The position numbers and the translations under genes were made by a program. Positions 1-8,967 of a stretch of DNA of 60,657 bases are shown piece by piece. How positions within the stretch are numbered: position 1 is the stretch's first letter; each line of letters starts with the position of its first letter. The notes beneath the pieces are model-generated. The model was not told the origin of the DNA. It searched no databases and saw only the letters and a list, made by a program, of their open reading frames with translations. Where the stretch lies: positions 1 to 60,657 of the forward strand of contig NZ_JH767536.1 in assembly GCF_000281085.1 (NCBI RefSeq), read 5' to 3'. The DNA is from Catenovulum agarivorans YM01 (GTDB lineage Bacteria; Pseudomonadota; Gammaproteobacteria; Enterobacterales; Alteromonadaceae).

Positions 1-123
1 TGTGAGTTATTCTACTCACTTAATGAGGTGTCCAAAACTATTGGATCAGATCATAGATTAGCTAATGCCATCACCAAAGAAACTATGAATGAGGCATATC
101 GACTTGGTAATGGAGAAAAATAA
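1..123 (+). CDS. C-terminal end of an unknown protein (5' truncated)
   Basis: An open frame enters from the left edge and ends at a TAA at 121-123, leaving 40 residues that end in AYRLGNGEK. The piece is hydrophilic and no domain is recognisable. The next gene starts directly after this stop codon, and its ribosome-binding site lies inside this frame, so the two are probably co-transcribed and translationally coupled. Function cannot be inferred from so short a fragment. Confidence 0.55.
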   Translation, partial: CELFYSLNEVSKTIGSDHRLANAITKETMNEAYRLGNGEK

Positions 124-519
124 TTGAATTATTTCGCATTTCTTGCGCTTTTGATTTTTGTATACACTAGCTTTTTCTTTTGCTTAAAGTATCCGTACAC
201 TTTAGAAAAGTTGTTTAGAAGCAAAGATAAAAGACTCGACAAAATTTTGTCTAAAATTTGGTATATCAACATTAATGGTCGAGCTGTAGCTATATATAAA
301 CTGATGAAAATCGGTCGAAATAGAGCCTATATTAAAAATGTTAACGACGATTTGTTGAACCGCTACCTGTATTGGAAAAAGCGTTGGTTTTGGAGCCTAG
401 TCCCCATAGTTATGCTGATAGTTATCTCACAGATAAAACAAGGTTATGAAATAGTCTATCATCCACAACAATTTGAAGAAAAAGTTGAGAACTCGTGGTT
501 CATTAAGCTTTTTAAATAG
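124..519 (+). CDS. small membrane protein, unknown function
   Basis: This is a 131-residue protein with two hydrophobic segments, about residues 3-20 and 88-105, separated by a strongly basic stretch rich in Lys and Arg that probably faces the cytoplasm. The TTG start at 124 is supported by a GGAG motif at 112-115 with an 8-base spacer, inside the end of the upstream gene. The frame begins right after the upstream TAA, which points to an operon with that gene. No family was recognised; membrane location is an inference from hydrophobicity. Confidence 0.6.
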   Translation: MNYFAFLALLIFVYTSFFFCLKYPYTLEKLFRSKDKRLDKILSKIWYININGRAVAIYKLMKIGRNRAYIKNVNDDLLNRYLYWKKRWFWSLVPIVMLIVISQIKQGYEIVYHPQQFEEKVENSWFIKLFK

Positions 520-599
520 CAAGAACTTGAAACTTTGGTTAAGCTACATAGTCACAAATTTTGCCTCTTAACGAGCCGTTACAAATATCAGGGACAATT

Positions 600-1007
600 A
601 TGTTTAAATATTTATTAGTTCTAATCTTTATCGGTGTTTTAGCTTCTTGCAGTTCAACCGGTAAATCACCTATTTCGAAAGGCTTGGTTGAATCAACATC
701 TACAGACCCTGAGTATGGTTACACTGAAAATAAACCAATTGAGCTGGGTGGTTTTCTACTAGGAACCAAATATGAAGGTGCACATATAGAATATTTTCAA
801 AGCCTTATGGGCCCTAATGGTGAAACAGTTAAGGTTAAGCGCTTAGGTAGCTGCTGCGCATTTGAAGACCCATCAATGCCATTCGGTGGTGGTTTACTTG
901 ACCGTTACGAGCTGTCATACAAGGGCCAATCTAAACCTGTTATTATTTACGTAAACCTATACAAGTTTAACAAGCCAGTTGCTCCACAAGGATTCATTCT
1001 GCTGTAG
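600..1007 (+). CDS. small conserved-type lipoprotein
   Basis: The ATG at 600 is chosen over an upstream TTG at 561 because it is preceded by AGGGA at 590-594 and begins a proper lipoprotein signal: MFKYLL, a hydrophobic core, then the lipobox VLASC with Cys17. The mature part contains GPNGE, the double cysteine in GSCC, and GLLDRYELSYKG. From memory this resembles small gammaproteobacterial lipoproteins that databases sometimes mislabel as a phosphooctonate aldolase; at 135 residues it cannot be such an enzyme. It would be anchored in a membrane facing the periplasm. The role is unknown. Confidence 0.7.
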   Translation: MFKYLLVLIFIGVLASCSSTGKSPISKGLVESTSTDPEYGYTENKPIELGGFLLGTKYEGAHIEYFQSLMGPNGETVKVKRLGSCCAFEDPSMPFGGGLLDRYELSYKGQSKPVIIYVNLYKFNKPVAPQGFILL

Positions 1008-1041
1008 AACATTCACAATAAAACATGTAAGAGAACAGGCT

Positions 1042-4000
1042 CTAATACTCCACACGCATACCAAGCGTTAAATAGCGCCCTTCGTCTCTTACATCTTGCG
1101 GAAATTTAATATTGTCACCAACGCGAGTGAAATTGCGTAATGGCTCGGCTAATAAATTACTAATGTGACTAAAAATAGATAAACGGTCGCTAAAATTATA
1201 ACTAACCGCTAAGTCTAACCGACCGCGAGAATCTGTTTTATTAACCAATACCGCATCTATATCTTGTTGATAGCTAGCCCAGTTTGTCCAACCTGAACGA
1301 TAGTTATACGAAACTCTTGCACTTACATCAGCATAGTCGTACAAAATAGCCATGTTATACGTCCAATTAGACAGTGCCCATATATAATCATTTTTAAAGT
1401 TGCCAATTGGCGCTCTGTCGGTTTGTCCTTCTTGGTAAGTTAAATTTGCACTTACTCCAAATCCGTTAAAGGGTTTATCTAGCCAATCAAAAAACGATTG
1501 CACATTAATCTCGCCACCCACAAGTTTGCTACTGCCAATATTCTCAGGCCGATAAATTGTTATTGGCCCATAGGCATAATCGTCGACAGTGCTTGTACTG
1601 CTCACTGGCATATCGTACAAACTACGCTTAAACAGTGCCGCGGCAATGTATCCTTTATCCGAAAAATAGTACTCTAAACTCATATCATAATTGTCGGATT
1701 GCCCGGGTTTCAACTTAGAATTACCACCACTGCCGTTATAGCTTTTTACTGTGCCATCTGACGTTTTTACATTTAATTCATTACCCGGATTGTATTGAAC
1801 AAAATCACTACGAGTTAATGATTTACTAAAGGCAAGGCGCAACAGCACTTCATCAGTTACCGATAGGTTTAAGTTGATACTCGGCAATATATTTAAGTAG
1901 CTATTACGTTCATTTCGAGCGGTAATTGAAGTTTCGCCGTTATCTGCAATTACTGAGTTACCATTGATATCTAATCTTGTGTTAACTAAACGAATGCCAA
2001 AAATTCCATCTAAGTTCATAGATGATATTTGATTGTACGTTTTGGCTTGCAAGTATAACGCTTGAGTTTGTTCGCTCCCTTCTAGCCAATTAGCTGGATT
2101 GGGTAGTACGTCTGGACTTTGCCAATTTTCAGCTGCCGATTCAGCCCACTGCCATTGCTCCCCTTGCTGCGATAATGCAATTAACCCGTCCTGCGCGTAC
2201 TCAGCTAACTCAAGATGATTAGCTTTTATGCTTTGGCGTGTTGGCGCTATATATTGGCTAAAACTTGAATTATCCTGCCGGTATGGATTTGGCGTTAAAG
2301 TAAAATCAACAAACGAAACATCCGATAAAGGCCGATGTAAATCGAGCAAATAAGCATAGCGGGTGCCACGTTCAATGCTCATATCCCTATCTGTTATTCT
2401 AAAACCTGATTGTAATGTATGGATAAAATCAAAATTTGTACTGTACTCTGCATCGAGTCGCCACTGCACAGCTTGGCTTTTGGCGTTAAAGTCTAACTCA
2501 AAATATCCACGCAATTGATAGTTATTGATATCGCTCGCGTCAAAGTCATTTATATAAATACTCGCGCCTTGTTGGGTTGAAAAACGAACGCCTGCACTTG
2601 CGGGTTGAGTAAAAGCCGAGTCTAAACTCCAGTGCTGATCACTATATTCGCTATCTGTATATGCTAAATCCGTCTTTATAACTAATTTATTCCCTCGCCA
2701 ACTTGCGCCAACCGCATGTTGATATGTGTCTGTTTTACCACGAGAGGTGGAACGATAAGCATAAGGCGGGCGCCCTGATTGCTTATGCAAACTTACCACT
2801 TGCAGCGAATTATTAGTGTCGAACTCAATCTCACTAAAAATCGGCGCAGAAAAAGTAGAATCGGTTGCAGTTAAGTTATACATAAAGTGGTCAACATACT
2901 TTTCGCTGTCGAACCCTTGATAAATGCTATCAAAATAAAACTCAGTGGTTTCATTTGGTTGCCACTGCAAACTGACATTGACCGACGGACGTTTTCTGTA
3001 ACCACCGTTGTTATACAAACCAACCGAATTGGGAATGATGCCCTGCCCGTCTATTTGGCTGAAGCTTGTCGCGTTGTATTTTACCCCGTTGTAATATTCA
3101 GCTGTCGATTGCGAGATATTGCCAAGAAAACCAAAGCGTCCATATTGAGTTTGCCAACTGTTGCTATATAACAAATGTCCACTCGGAGATGCTGTATCGA
3201 TTTGGTCGTTATAGGTGGCTGACAATGCACCGGTAATTTTTTCACCGGAAAAATCTAACGGCTTGTGTGTGCGTATGTTAACTACACCCGTTAACCCTGG
3301 TTCAATAATGTCGGCTGATGCTGCTTTATGTACTTCGATTTCAGAAATAGATTGTGAGGAGAAATCTTGCAGGCGCGCTGTTCTCAACTCAGCGGTAAAA
3401 AATTCGCGTCCATTATAGGTAGTGGTGAAGTTAGGCAAACCGCGAACTAAAATGCGGTTCACTTCATCATTGTATCTTTCAACTTGAATGCCGGCTAAAT
3501 GCGACACTGTATCGGCAGAAGTGATATCTGCCAATTTGCCAATTTCTTCCGAGGCAATGGCTTCAATAATTGTATTAGACGAGCGTTTTATATCTTGCGC
3601 TCGGTATAAACTTGCGCGCAAACCACCTACTTTTATAACCTCCACAGCTTGAACAAGCTCAGTGGATGATTGCATCAGCTCAGCAGGTGTTGTGATAACT
3701 TCAGCAGAAGCATTTACAACTTGGGTTTGCTCAGCAACGATAACTAGGTGGCCGTCTTTTTCCGCTACGGCTAAGCCAGTATCGTGTAATAAATGCTTTA
3801 GTGCATCTTTGACAGAAAAATAACCGTGCAAAGCGTTAGCTTCAACTTTTTGCGCCATTTCATATGAATAAACCAAAACTACGTTAGCTTGTTGCGCTAG
3901 CTGGTTAAGTGCATTCGCAGCATCTTTCCTAGCAATATTAAAATAGTGAACTTGTTGTTTTTGTTGGTTAACAACTATCTCAATACTATGTGCAGCTTCA

Positions 4001-4047
4001 CAGAACAGCAAACTAAATAACAATGCACAATATTTAGGATTAGACAT
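1042..4047 (-). CDS. TonB-dependent outer-membrane receptor with N-terminal STN domain
   Basis: This 1001-residue protein has a signal peptide (residues 1 to about 21), an STN (secretin/TonB N-terminal) domain at about 22-108, a plug domain at about 150-262 with the pattern ADTVSHLAGIQVER and ILVRGLP, and a long beta barrel that ends in an aromatic residue (MRVEY). Such receptors take up large substrates across the outer membrane using TonB energy. STN domains usually talk to a FecR-type anti-sigma factor, yet no fecI or fecR homologue lies in the window. It is transcribed away from the pectate lyase at 4576, so oligogalacturonide uptake is a reasonable inference. The substrate is not shown by the sequence. 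Confidence 0.9.
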   Translation of the reverse strand: MSNPKYCALLFSLLFCEAAHSIEIVVNQQKQQVHYFNIARKDAANALNQLAQQANVVLVYSYEMAQKVEANALHGYFSVKDALKHLLHDTGLAVAEKDGHLVIVAEQTQVVNASAEVITTPAELMQSSTELVQAVEVIKVGGLRASLYRAQDIKRSSNTIIEAIASEEIGKLADITSADTVSHLAGIQVERYNDEVNRILVRGLPNFTTTYNGREFFTAELRTARLQDFSSQSISEIEVHKAASADIIEPGLTGVVNIRTHKPLDFSGEKITGALSATYNDQIDTASPSGHLLYSNSWQTQYGRFGFLGNISQSTAEYYNGVKYNATSFSQIDGQGIIPNSVGLYNNGGYRKRPSVNVSLQWQPNETTEFYFDSIYQGFDSEKYVDHFMYNLTATDSTFSAPIFSEIEFDTNNSLQVVSLHKQSGRPPYAYRSTSRGKTDTYQHAVGASWRGNKLVIKTDLAYTDSEYSDQHWSLDSAFTQPASAGVRFSTQQGASIYINDFDASDINNYQLRGYFELDFNAKSQAVQWRLDAEYSTNFDFIHTLQSGFRITDRDMSIERGTRYAYLLDLHRPLSDVSFVDFTLTPNPYRQDNSSFSQYIAPTRQSIKANHLELAEYAQDGLIALSQQGEQWQWAESAAENWQSPDVLPNPANWLEGSEQTQALYLQAKTYNQISSMNLDGIFGIRLVNTRLDINGNSVIADNGETSITARNERNSYLNILPSINLNLSVTDEVLLRLAFSKSLTRSDFVQYNPGNELNVKTSDGTVKSYNGSGGNSKLKPGQSDNYDMSLEYYFSDKGYIAAALFKRSLYDMPVSSTSTVDDYAYGPITIYRPENIGSSKLVGGEINVQSFFDWLDKPFNGFGVSANLTYQEGQTDRAPIGNFKNDYIWALSNWTYNMAILYDYADVSARVSYNYRSGWTNWASYQQDIDAVLVNKTDSRGRLDLAVSYNFSDRLSIFSHISNLLAEPLRNFTRVGDNIKFPQDVRDEGRYLTLGMRVEY

Positions 4048-4244
4048 AGATTATGGGTAGTTTCAACAAAAATGACGACTAAAAATTATTCCGTATTGTA
4101 ACAGTTGCAAGTCTAAAAAACATTTTGATTACAAGCTGAAAAGGGTTTATTAAACCGACAGATGTAAGACCACTTACCCCTTGTTTAGATAATAACCCTA
4201 GTTATAATCGATCGCGGCAAATGTAGGATTTTCAGGTCACACAA

Positions 4245-4266
4245 CACCTTACAACCGTCTAAGGTG
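4245..4266. promoter_or_regulatory. candidate operator, 22-bp inverted repeat
   Basis: CACCTTA at 4245-4251 is mirrored by TAAGGTG at 4260-4266 with eight bases between. It sits in the 528-bp gap (4048-4575) between the divergent receptor and pectate lyase genes, just before the repeat element at 4274. A second, shorter inverted repeat, GTAAG-ACCA-CTTAC, lies at 4164-4177. Either could be a regulator site for the pectin locus, but no matching regulator gene is present in the window. I saw no gene in the rest of this gap. Confidence 0.35.
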
Positions 4267-4273
4267 AGCCTGA

Positions 4274-4538
4274 TATACCCAAGCTACTTGAAGATGCGAG
4301 ATTTCAGCAAGAGATAAAAAGCATTTAGACCAGGCATTGATTGAAGATAATGGTAATCCCTTTTCAAAATCAATAACGCAGTATAAATGTTTTTTGGCCT
4401 TGCCCTTCGGGAGCTTCACAGCGTTTCTATTACTGCGTTATGTTAATTTGAAAGGTGCCCACATTCCTTCATTAACATGCCTTGTACTAAAAACGCTGTG
4501 ATAGCTCTGAAACACGCATCCTCAAGTAGCTTGGGTAT
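4274..4538. repeat. 265-bp MITE-like inverted-repeat element
   Basis: The left end (4274-4297) contains CCCAAGCTACTTGAAGATGC, and the right end (4516-4538) is nearly its reverse complement (GCATCCTCAAGTAGCTTGGG). A second, inner inverted repeat pairs TCAATAACGCAGTA near 4370 with TACTGCGTTATGTTAA near 4432. There is no open reading frame of note inside. The same ends recur at 11740-11775 and 41110-41153, so this is a dispersed family. It lies immediately upstream of the pectate lyase gene, ending about 38 bases before its ATG. Confidence 0.75.
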
Positions 4539-4575
4539 TTTGCCTTCAATTTAAATATGTTCAAAAGGAATCGTT

Positions 4576-5640
4576 ATGAACTTAAATAAAAAGCTTACTC
4601 ACACCCTGCACGCAAGTGCTGTTTTATCACTACTCACAGCAACCTCTAGTTTCGCTTTAGCCCCACCCGAGCCTGTTTATACCGAGTCAGAAAATTACTC
4701 GTTAACAGCAAGCTCAGATGGAAGCTCAAAAGCCAGTGGTACTAGTTATGGCAATGTGCGTGATGGCGACACATCAAGTTACTGGTCACCATCTGGCAGT
4801 ACTGGGCGAATTTCCATTAAAAACCTAGATACCAATATCAACAAAATCCGTATTGTTGAAGCAACAGGTGCCGAAGGTGCTATTGAAAATTGGTCACTGG
4901 TTAATAATGACACTGGCGAAGTTCTAGCCACAGGTACAGGTATTCAAGGCGACATACTCTTTGCCGAAACAACTTTAGATAAAATAAACTTTGTTATTGA
5001 ATCAGCTTCTGCTGAGGTCAAAATTGCTGAGTTCGAGACCTATTTTTTTCAAGAACACATTCCTATGGTCATCCCAGAATTAATGGGTCCGTGGGTAGAA
5101 AGAATTGAAACAGTCAGTAGCATCAGTTGGCGTCCTTATTACATTACCCCAAGTGTGCAAAACATCTATCGAGATACAGACACAGATCCGAATGGCCGAC
5201 AGCTGATTGCCACTGACGATACCGATACACTGTTTAGGCCATTTACCAAACAAGACGGCTCTGGCCAATCGTTAAACCGCTATTTTACCGACTCCTTTAA
5301 TACACCAGGCACATACTATTATTGGGTTGAAGTGATTAGCAGCACTGGCAATGTTTATCAACAAATATCAGAGCCGGTGACTATTGCTGCGTCAGCTCAA
5401 GTCGCATTGTCCACCTTTGCGCAAACTAATAATCAAGTAAAACTGGTATGGCAGAACGATAATATTGATGCCGTTAGTCAATATGTTTATCACGGAACAG
5501 ATGCAAGCATGCAACCATCCAATCTAATTGCTGCGGATATTGCACCAAATATTAATACTTTCACTTCGGAGTCATTAGCAGACGGCACACATTATTTTTC
5601 TGTTGAAACAATTGCCATCGGTGGCAAAGCTTATAAGTAG
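4576..5640 (+). CDS. N-terminal part of split modular pectate lyase (signal peptide, discoidin-like and Fn3-like modules)
   Basis: This 354-residue frame starts with a Sec signal peptide (residues 1 to about 29, ending in SFALA). It continues with a discoidin-like sugar-binding module at about 40-155 and two fibronectin-type-III-like stretches at about 165-270 and 270-354. An AAGGA motif lies just before the ATG. The frame stops at a TAG at 5638-5640, and the same frame continues without another stop through a CBM-like module and a PL1 lyase to 7233. By itself this half has no catalytic domain. It is best read as the first 40% of one secreted enzyme of about 885 codons. Confidence 0.8.
   Translation: MNLNKKLTHTLHASAVLSLLTATSSFALAPPEPVYTESENYSLTASSDGSSKASGTSYGNVRDGDTSSYWSPSGSTGRISIKNLDTNINKIRIVEATGAEGAIENWSLVNNDTGEVLATGTGIQGDILFAETTLDKINFVIESASAEVKIAEFETYFFQEHIPMVIPELMGPWVERIETVSSISWRPYYITPSVQNIYRDTDTDPNGRQLIATDDTDTLFRPFTKQDGSGQSLNRYFTDSFNTPGTYYYWVEVISSTGNVYQQISEPVTIAASAQVALSTFAQTNNQVKLVWQNDNIDAVSQYVYHGTDASMQPSNLIAADIAPNINTFTSESLADGTHYFSVETIAIGGKAYK
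5638..5640 (+). other. in-frame amber codon splitting the pectate lyase gene
   Basis: The TAG lies between a complete Fn3-like module and the start of the carbohydrate-binding module, in the same reading frame as both flanks. Two codons later comes an ATG at 5647. No clear Shine-Dalgarno motif is visible before that ATG. A substitution, a base error in the sequence, or real read-through are all possible. A shifted frame over 5637-5678 is also open for about 13 codons, so a small indel cannot be excluded. Confidence 0.8.
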
Positions 5641-5646
5641 CCGATA

Positions 5647-7233
5647 ATGCCGATCCACCTTTATTCTGGACCAACTAACCTAAGTGTTGAAGAAAGCAAT
5701 CAGTACAACACTCAAGGGTATTGTGGATTAGACGGTGTTATTGAAAGCGAGCATACAGGCTATGCAGGTTTGGGTTATAGCAACACAGTTAACAGCCAAG
5801 GTTCGAGTATTCAATACGCGATTAATTCGAGTGTTGCCGGTGAATATCAGCTCACAGCCAGATACGCCAATGGTGCTGCCAGTCGCCCTGCAAATATTCT
5901 GGTTAATGGCAATGTTGCTACAACAGTCGATTTTCCGGCAACCGCGTCGTGGAGCAGCTATAGCAATAGCCAAACTAAATTTGTTCGGCTAAGCGCTGGG
6001 TTAAATTTTATTACCCTTCAAGCGCAAAACGATCAAGGTTTAGCCAATATCGACAACCTTAGCTTTCAAGCACTACAAGCTATTTCGCCTGCCGTCTTTG
6101 TAATTGGTCAACCTGCTGCTGTACCTGTTTACCCAACTGTCGGTGATTGTGATGGTGAAATAGGTGAAGGTGCGTTGCAAATTGATGCACCACAAACTCA
6201 GCAACCAGTGTTACCAGCTGCTAACCAAGCTTCTGGTTTTGCAAGTCAAAACGGTGGCACATCGGGTGGTAGCCAAGGCGAGAATATTTTTGCAAATTCA
6301 GGTGAAGAAATTCATCAAGCTTTATGTGGTAGAGCTTCAAATGATACTCCACTAACTATTTACGTCGAAGGCGTGATTAATCATGCAAACACAGCAGAAG
6401 TTACTGGCAGTTGTACTACCAGTGCCAGCGCAATTGAACTAACGGACGTTAGCAACATTAGTTTAATTGGCGTAGGAGGTGGCGCGCTGTTCGACCAAAT
6501 TGGTTTGCACATTAAAAATGCGTCAAACATCATAGTGCGCAATATTAAGATCAAAAATGTTAAAAAGTTCGGCGAGCCAGTTTCGAATGCGGGTGACGCT
6601 ATTGGAATAGAAGATAATGTCAGTAACGTTTGGGTCGATCATGTCACTTTAAAAGCCAGTGGCAGCGAAGCCGACGGATTTGATTCGCTATTTGATATCA
6701 AAAACAATGTGCAGTACGTGACCTTGTCTTATAGTGTTTTAAGAAATTCAGGTCACGCCATGTTGGCGGGTTCAAGTAACAGCGATGTAAACAATGGCCC
6801 TATCACCTACCACAACAATGTATTTGAAAATATCGACTCGCGTGTTCCACTTGTCCGTGGTGCGACAGCGCATATCTACAATAACTATTTTAATAATATC
6901 GGTATGTCCGGTATCAATGCTCGACTTGGTGCACAAGTGAGAATTGAAAAAAATTATTTTAGTAACAGTAAAGATCCAATTGGTACTTTCTATACAAATG
7001 ATATGGGCTTTTGGCAGTTAATTGAAAATGCCTTTGAGAATGTTCAATGGGGAGCTGACGCAGATAAGTACCACCCAGCCGGTGCAAATCTTAGCTCCAC
7101 CACCACAGTAGAAATTCCTTATAGTTACGGCACTTATGAGGCCCACTGCATGTACCACCCATTGTTGACGGCAGCTGGCGCAGATACAGGTTTAGCAACC
7201 TTGAACCTGTACGATTGTTACGGCGTGAATTAA
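5647..7233 (+). CDS. pectate lyase, polysaccharide lyase family 1, with CBM35/6-like module (C-terminal part of split gene)
   Basis: This 528-residue frame carries a CBM6/35-like beta-sandwich at about residues 22-142 (CGLDGVIESEHTGY, then FVRLSAGLNFITLQA) and a linker. A PL1 parallel beta-helix lyase follows at about 215-528. Lyase motifs visible are NVWVDHVTL, DGFDSLFDIKN and SRVPLVRG, the last holding the arginine region used in proton abstraction. PL1 enzymes cut polygalacturonate by calcium-dependent beta-elimination outside the cell. Without the upstream frame the protein has no signal peptide, so if translated only from 5647 it would stay inside the cell. Catalytic residues look intact, which suggests the interruption is recent or artefactual. 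Confidence 0.85.
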   Translation: MPIHLYSGPTNLSVEESNQYNTQGYCGLDGVIESEHTGYAGLGYSNTVNSQGSSIQYAINSSVAGEYQLTARYANGAASRPANILVNGNVATTVDFPATASWSSYSNSQTKFVRLSAGLNFITLQAQNDQGLANIDNLSFQALQAISPAVFVIGQPAAVPVYPTVGDCDGEIGEGALQIDAPQTQQPVLPAANQASGFASQNGGTSGGSQGENIFANSGEEIHQALCGRASNDTPLTIYVEGVINHANTAEVTGSCTTSASAIELTDVSNISLIGVGGGALFDQIGLHIKNASNIIVRNIKIKNVKKFGEPVSNAGDAIGIEDNVSNVWVDHVTLKASGSEADGFDSLFDIKNNVQYVTLSYSVLRNSGHAMLAGSSNSDVNNGPITYHNNVFENIDSRVPLVRGATAHIYNNYFNNIGMSGINARLGAQVRIEKNYFSNSKDPIGTFYTNDMGFWQLIENAFENVQWGADADKYHPAGANLSSTTTVEIPYSYGTYEAHCMYHPLLTAAGADTGLATLNLYDCYGVN

Positions 7234-7255
7234 TTATTTACAAATTATAAAGTCA

Positions 7256-7284
7256 ATCGGGTCTATCCACTGGACAGACCCGAT
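7256..7284 (+). terminator. hairpin after the pectate lyase gene
   Basis: ATCGGGTCT at 7256-7264 pairs with AGACCCGAT at 7276-7284, and the loop holds a further small stem (TCCA/TGGA). There is no long T run after it, so intrinsic termination is likely but not certain. It lies between convergent genes. Confidence 0.5.
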
Positions 7285-7308
7285 ATTCACTAGCACCACA
7301 GGTTAATA

Positions 7309-7761
7309 TCAACCTAAACTACCGGCTAACCACCTATCTAAATAATTAGCAAACTGTTGGCGGTCTGCCTGGCTTAAAGCCGCTGGGCCACCAGTTTGAA
7401 TTCCGCTGGAGCGAAGCGTGTCCATAAAGTCACGAATATTTAGCCGTGATTTTATATTCTCTTTGGTAAAAAGCTCCCCTCTAGGGCTTAAAGCTAGTGC
7501 GCCTTTGCTAATAACTTCATCGGCAAGTGGGATATCAGCAGTGATCACAAGATCACCTACTTCAGCACGTTGAACAATCTCATTGTCTGCGATATCAAAA
7601 CCCTTCTCTACTTGAATGGTTTTAATAAATCTCGACGGGGGTGTTTTAATGTATTGATTAGCCACTAAAGTAACGGTTTTTTGTGTACGGTTCGCCGCAC
7701 GAAACAACACCTCTTTAATGACCACGGGGCACGCATCAGCATCAACCCAAATACTCGCCAT
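7309..7761 (-). CDS. UPF0178 (YaiI/YqxD) family protein
   Basis: This protein of 150 residues begins [12 protein letters not shown], the typical start of the UPF0178 family, and contains [22 protein letters not shown] and [11 protein letters not shown], also family signatures. The family has a PIN/NYN-like fold with acidic N-terminal residues, so a nuclease-type activity has been suggested, but no reaction is established. An upstream ATG at 7782 would add seven residues; the start at 7761 is preferred because it matches the family N-terminus and has AGG a few bases before it. Confidence 0.88.
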   Translation of the reverse strand: MASIWVDADACPVVIKEVLFRAANRTQKTVTLVANQYIKTPPSRFIKTIQVEKGFDIADNEIVQRAEVGDLVITADIPLADEVISKGALALSPRGELFTKENIKSRLNIRDFMDTLRSSGIQTGGPAALSQADRQQFANYLDRWLAGSLG

Positions 7762-7896
7762 AAACAACCTATCTGCTTTCATTAATTAATTGACGCAATT
7801 AAGCATGATCCACCAGCAAGATGCAAGTTGGCAATTCACCATTCAGCTTCTAGACTTAACTAATCTGCAAGTTTTGGGGTTATTTTGAGGTTAGCA

Positions 7897-8775
7897 ATGG
7901 CACGATATTGGCTAAAGTGCGTAGTGTTAGTTGTGCTTTTATTGCACCCTAGCGTACACGCACTTGATGATATCCATTATCAACTCAACACTGAAATTCG
8001 TCCCGGTGAAAAACCTTTTTTACTAACAGCATTAGAGAAAGCGTTAGAATATACACAAGCAGATTATGGTAATTTTCAGCTCACGCCAATGTATACCACT
8101 GAAAACTTTCCCAAATCGAGACTGATTCGTTTAGTCCAGCAAGAAAAATTAAGCGTAATTTGGGGTGTCCCTAATAAAGCTTATGAAAAAGAGCTGCAGG
8201 CCATTTATATCCCATTGTATAAAGGCACCCAAGGTTATCGAATATTCCTAATACGTCAAAACGAACAGGCGCGTTTCAACAAAATAACTAATTTGTCTCA
8301 ATTAAAGTCACTGATTGCTGGTCAAGGCTATGGCTGGAGTGATGTAACTATACTTGAGCATAATAACTTTAAGGTTTTACAAGGCAATTCAGATAATTTG
8401 GTCAGAATGTTGGAATCGAGACGCTTCGATTATTATCCCCGAGGTTTGCATGAACCGTGGAAAGAACTAAAACCTAATCGCCAAATTAAAGTAGAGTCGA
8501 CCATAGCACTGCACTATCCATTACCCATTTATTTTTTTGTAAGTAAAGAAAACCGCAGGTTACAGCAACGACTGAATATTGGGTTAGACGCCTTATTTGA
8601 TAATGGTGAATATGATCGTTTATTTTACAACCACCCTAGATATAAGGTGCTGTTAAAAAAAGCGAATTTAGCAAACCGCAAAATTTATCAATTAGATAAC
8701 CCAACGTTATCCGCTGAAAGTAAAGCAATATTGCACAAGAAGAAATATTGGCTGGATACCAGCATAGAATATTAA
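7897..8775 (+). CDS. periplasmic solute-binding-like protein (family 3 type)
   Basis: The ATG at 7897 has GAGG six bases upstream and starts a clear signal peptide (MARYWLKCVVLVVLLLHPSVHA). The mature part of about 270 residues resembles family 3 extracellular solute-binding proteins as found alone in Alteromonadales: it has a GYGWSDVTILEHNNFKV segment, SRRFDYYPRGLHEPW and a C-terminal lobe. No permease or ATPase gene is adjacent, so it may be a sensor-like or orphan binding protein rather than part of an importer. The ligand is unknown. Confidence 0.7.
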   Translation: MARYWLKCVVLVVLLLHPSVHALDDIHYQLNTEIRPGEKPFLLTALEKALEYTQADYGNFQLTPMYTTENFPKSRLIRLVQQEKLSVIWGVPNKAYEKELQAIYIPLYKGTQGYRIFLIRQNEQARFNKITNLSQLKSLIAGQGYGWSDVTILEHNNFKVLQGNSDNLVRMLESRRFDYYPRGLHEPWKELKPNRQIKVESTIALHYPLPIYFFVSKENRRLQQRLNIGLDALFDNGEYDRLFYNHPRYKVLLKKANLANRKIYQLDNPTLSAESKAILHKKKYWLDTSIEY

Positions 8776-8803
8776 AGGTATGGAGTTATAGAAACTATAA
8801 AAG

Positions 8804-8891
8804 TGGCTGAGTGGACGGGACTCGAACCCGCGCCCCCCGGTGTGACAGGCCGCTAAGTCTGAAACAGCCTAACCAACTGAACTACCACTGG
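8804..8891 (-). pseudogene. decayed tRNA-Asp copy
   Basis: This is clearly related to the four intact tRNA-Asp genes next to it: the T arm, CCA end and GTC anticodon region are recognisable. It carries about 11 extra bases between the D arm and the anticodon stem, and the first two acceptor-stem pairs are lost (CC opposite CA instead of GG opposite CC). It is the last member of the array in the direction of transcription. It is unlikely to make a working tRNA. Confidence 0.8.
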
Positions 8892-8967
8892 GTAATAAAA
8901 GTAAAAAATGGTTTTAGGGTATTGGATAGAAATACAAACTAGAATGGGGACATAGAAACTATGAAAG

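Noticed and set aside
5638-5640. TAG read as pyrrolysine or as designed recoding
   Set aside because: No pyrrolysine genes are visible, and such a codon in a linker of a lyase has no precedent known to me; mutation or sequence error is simpler.
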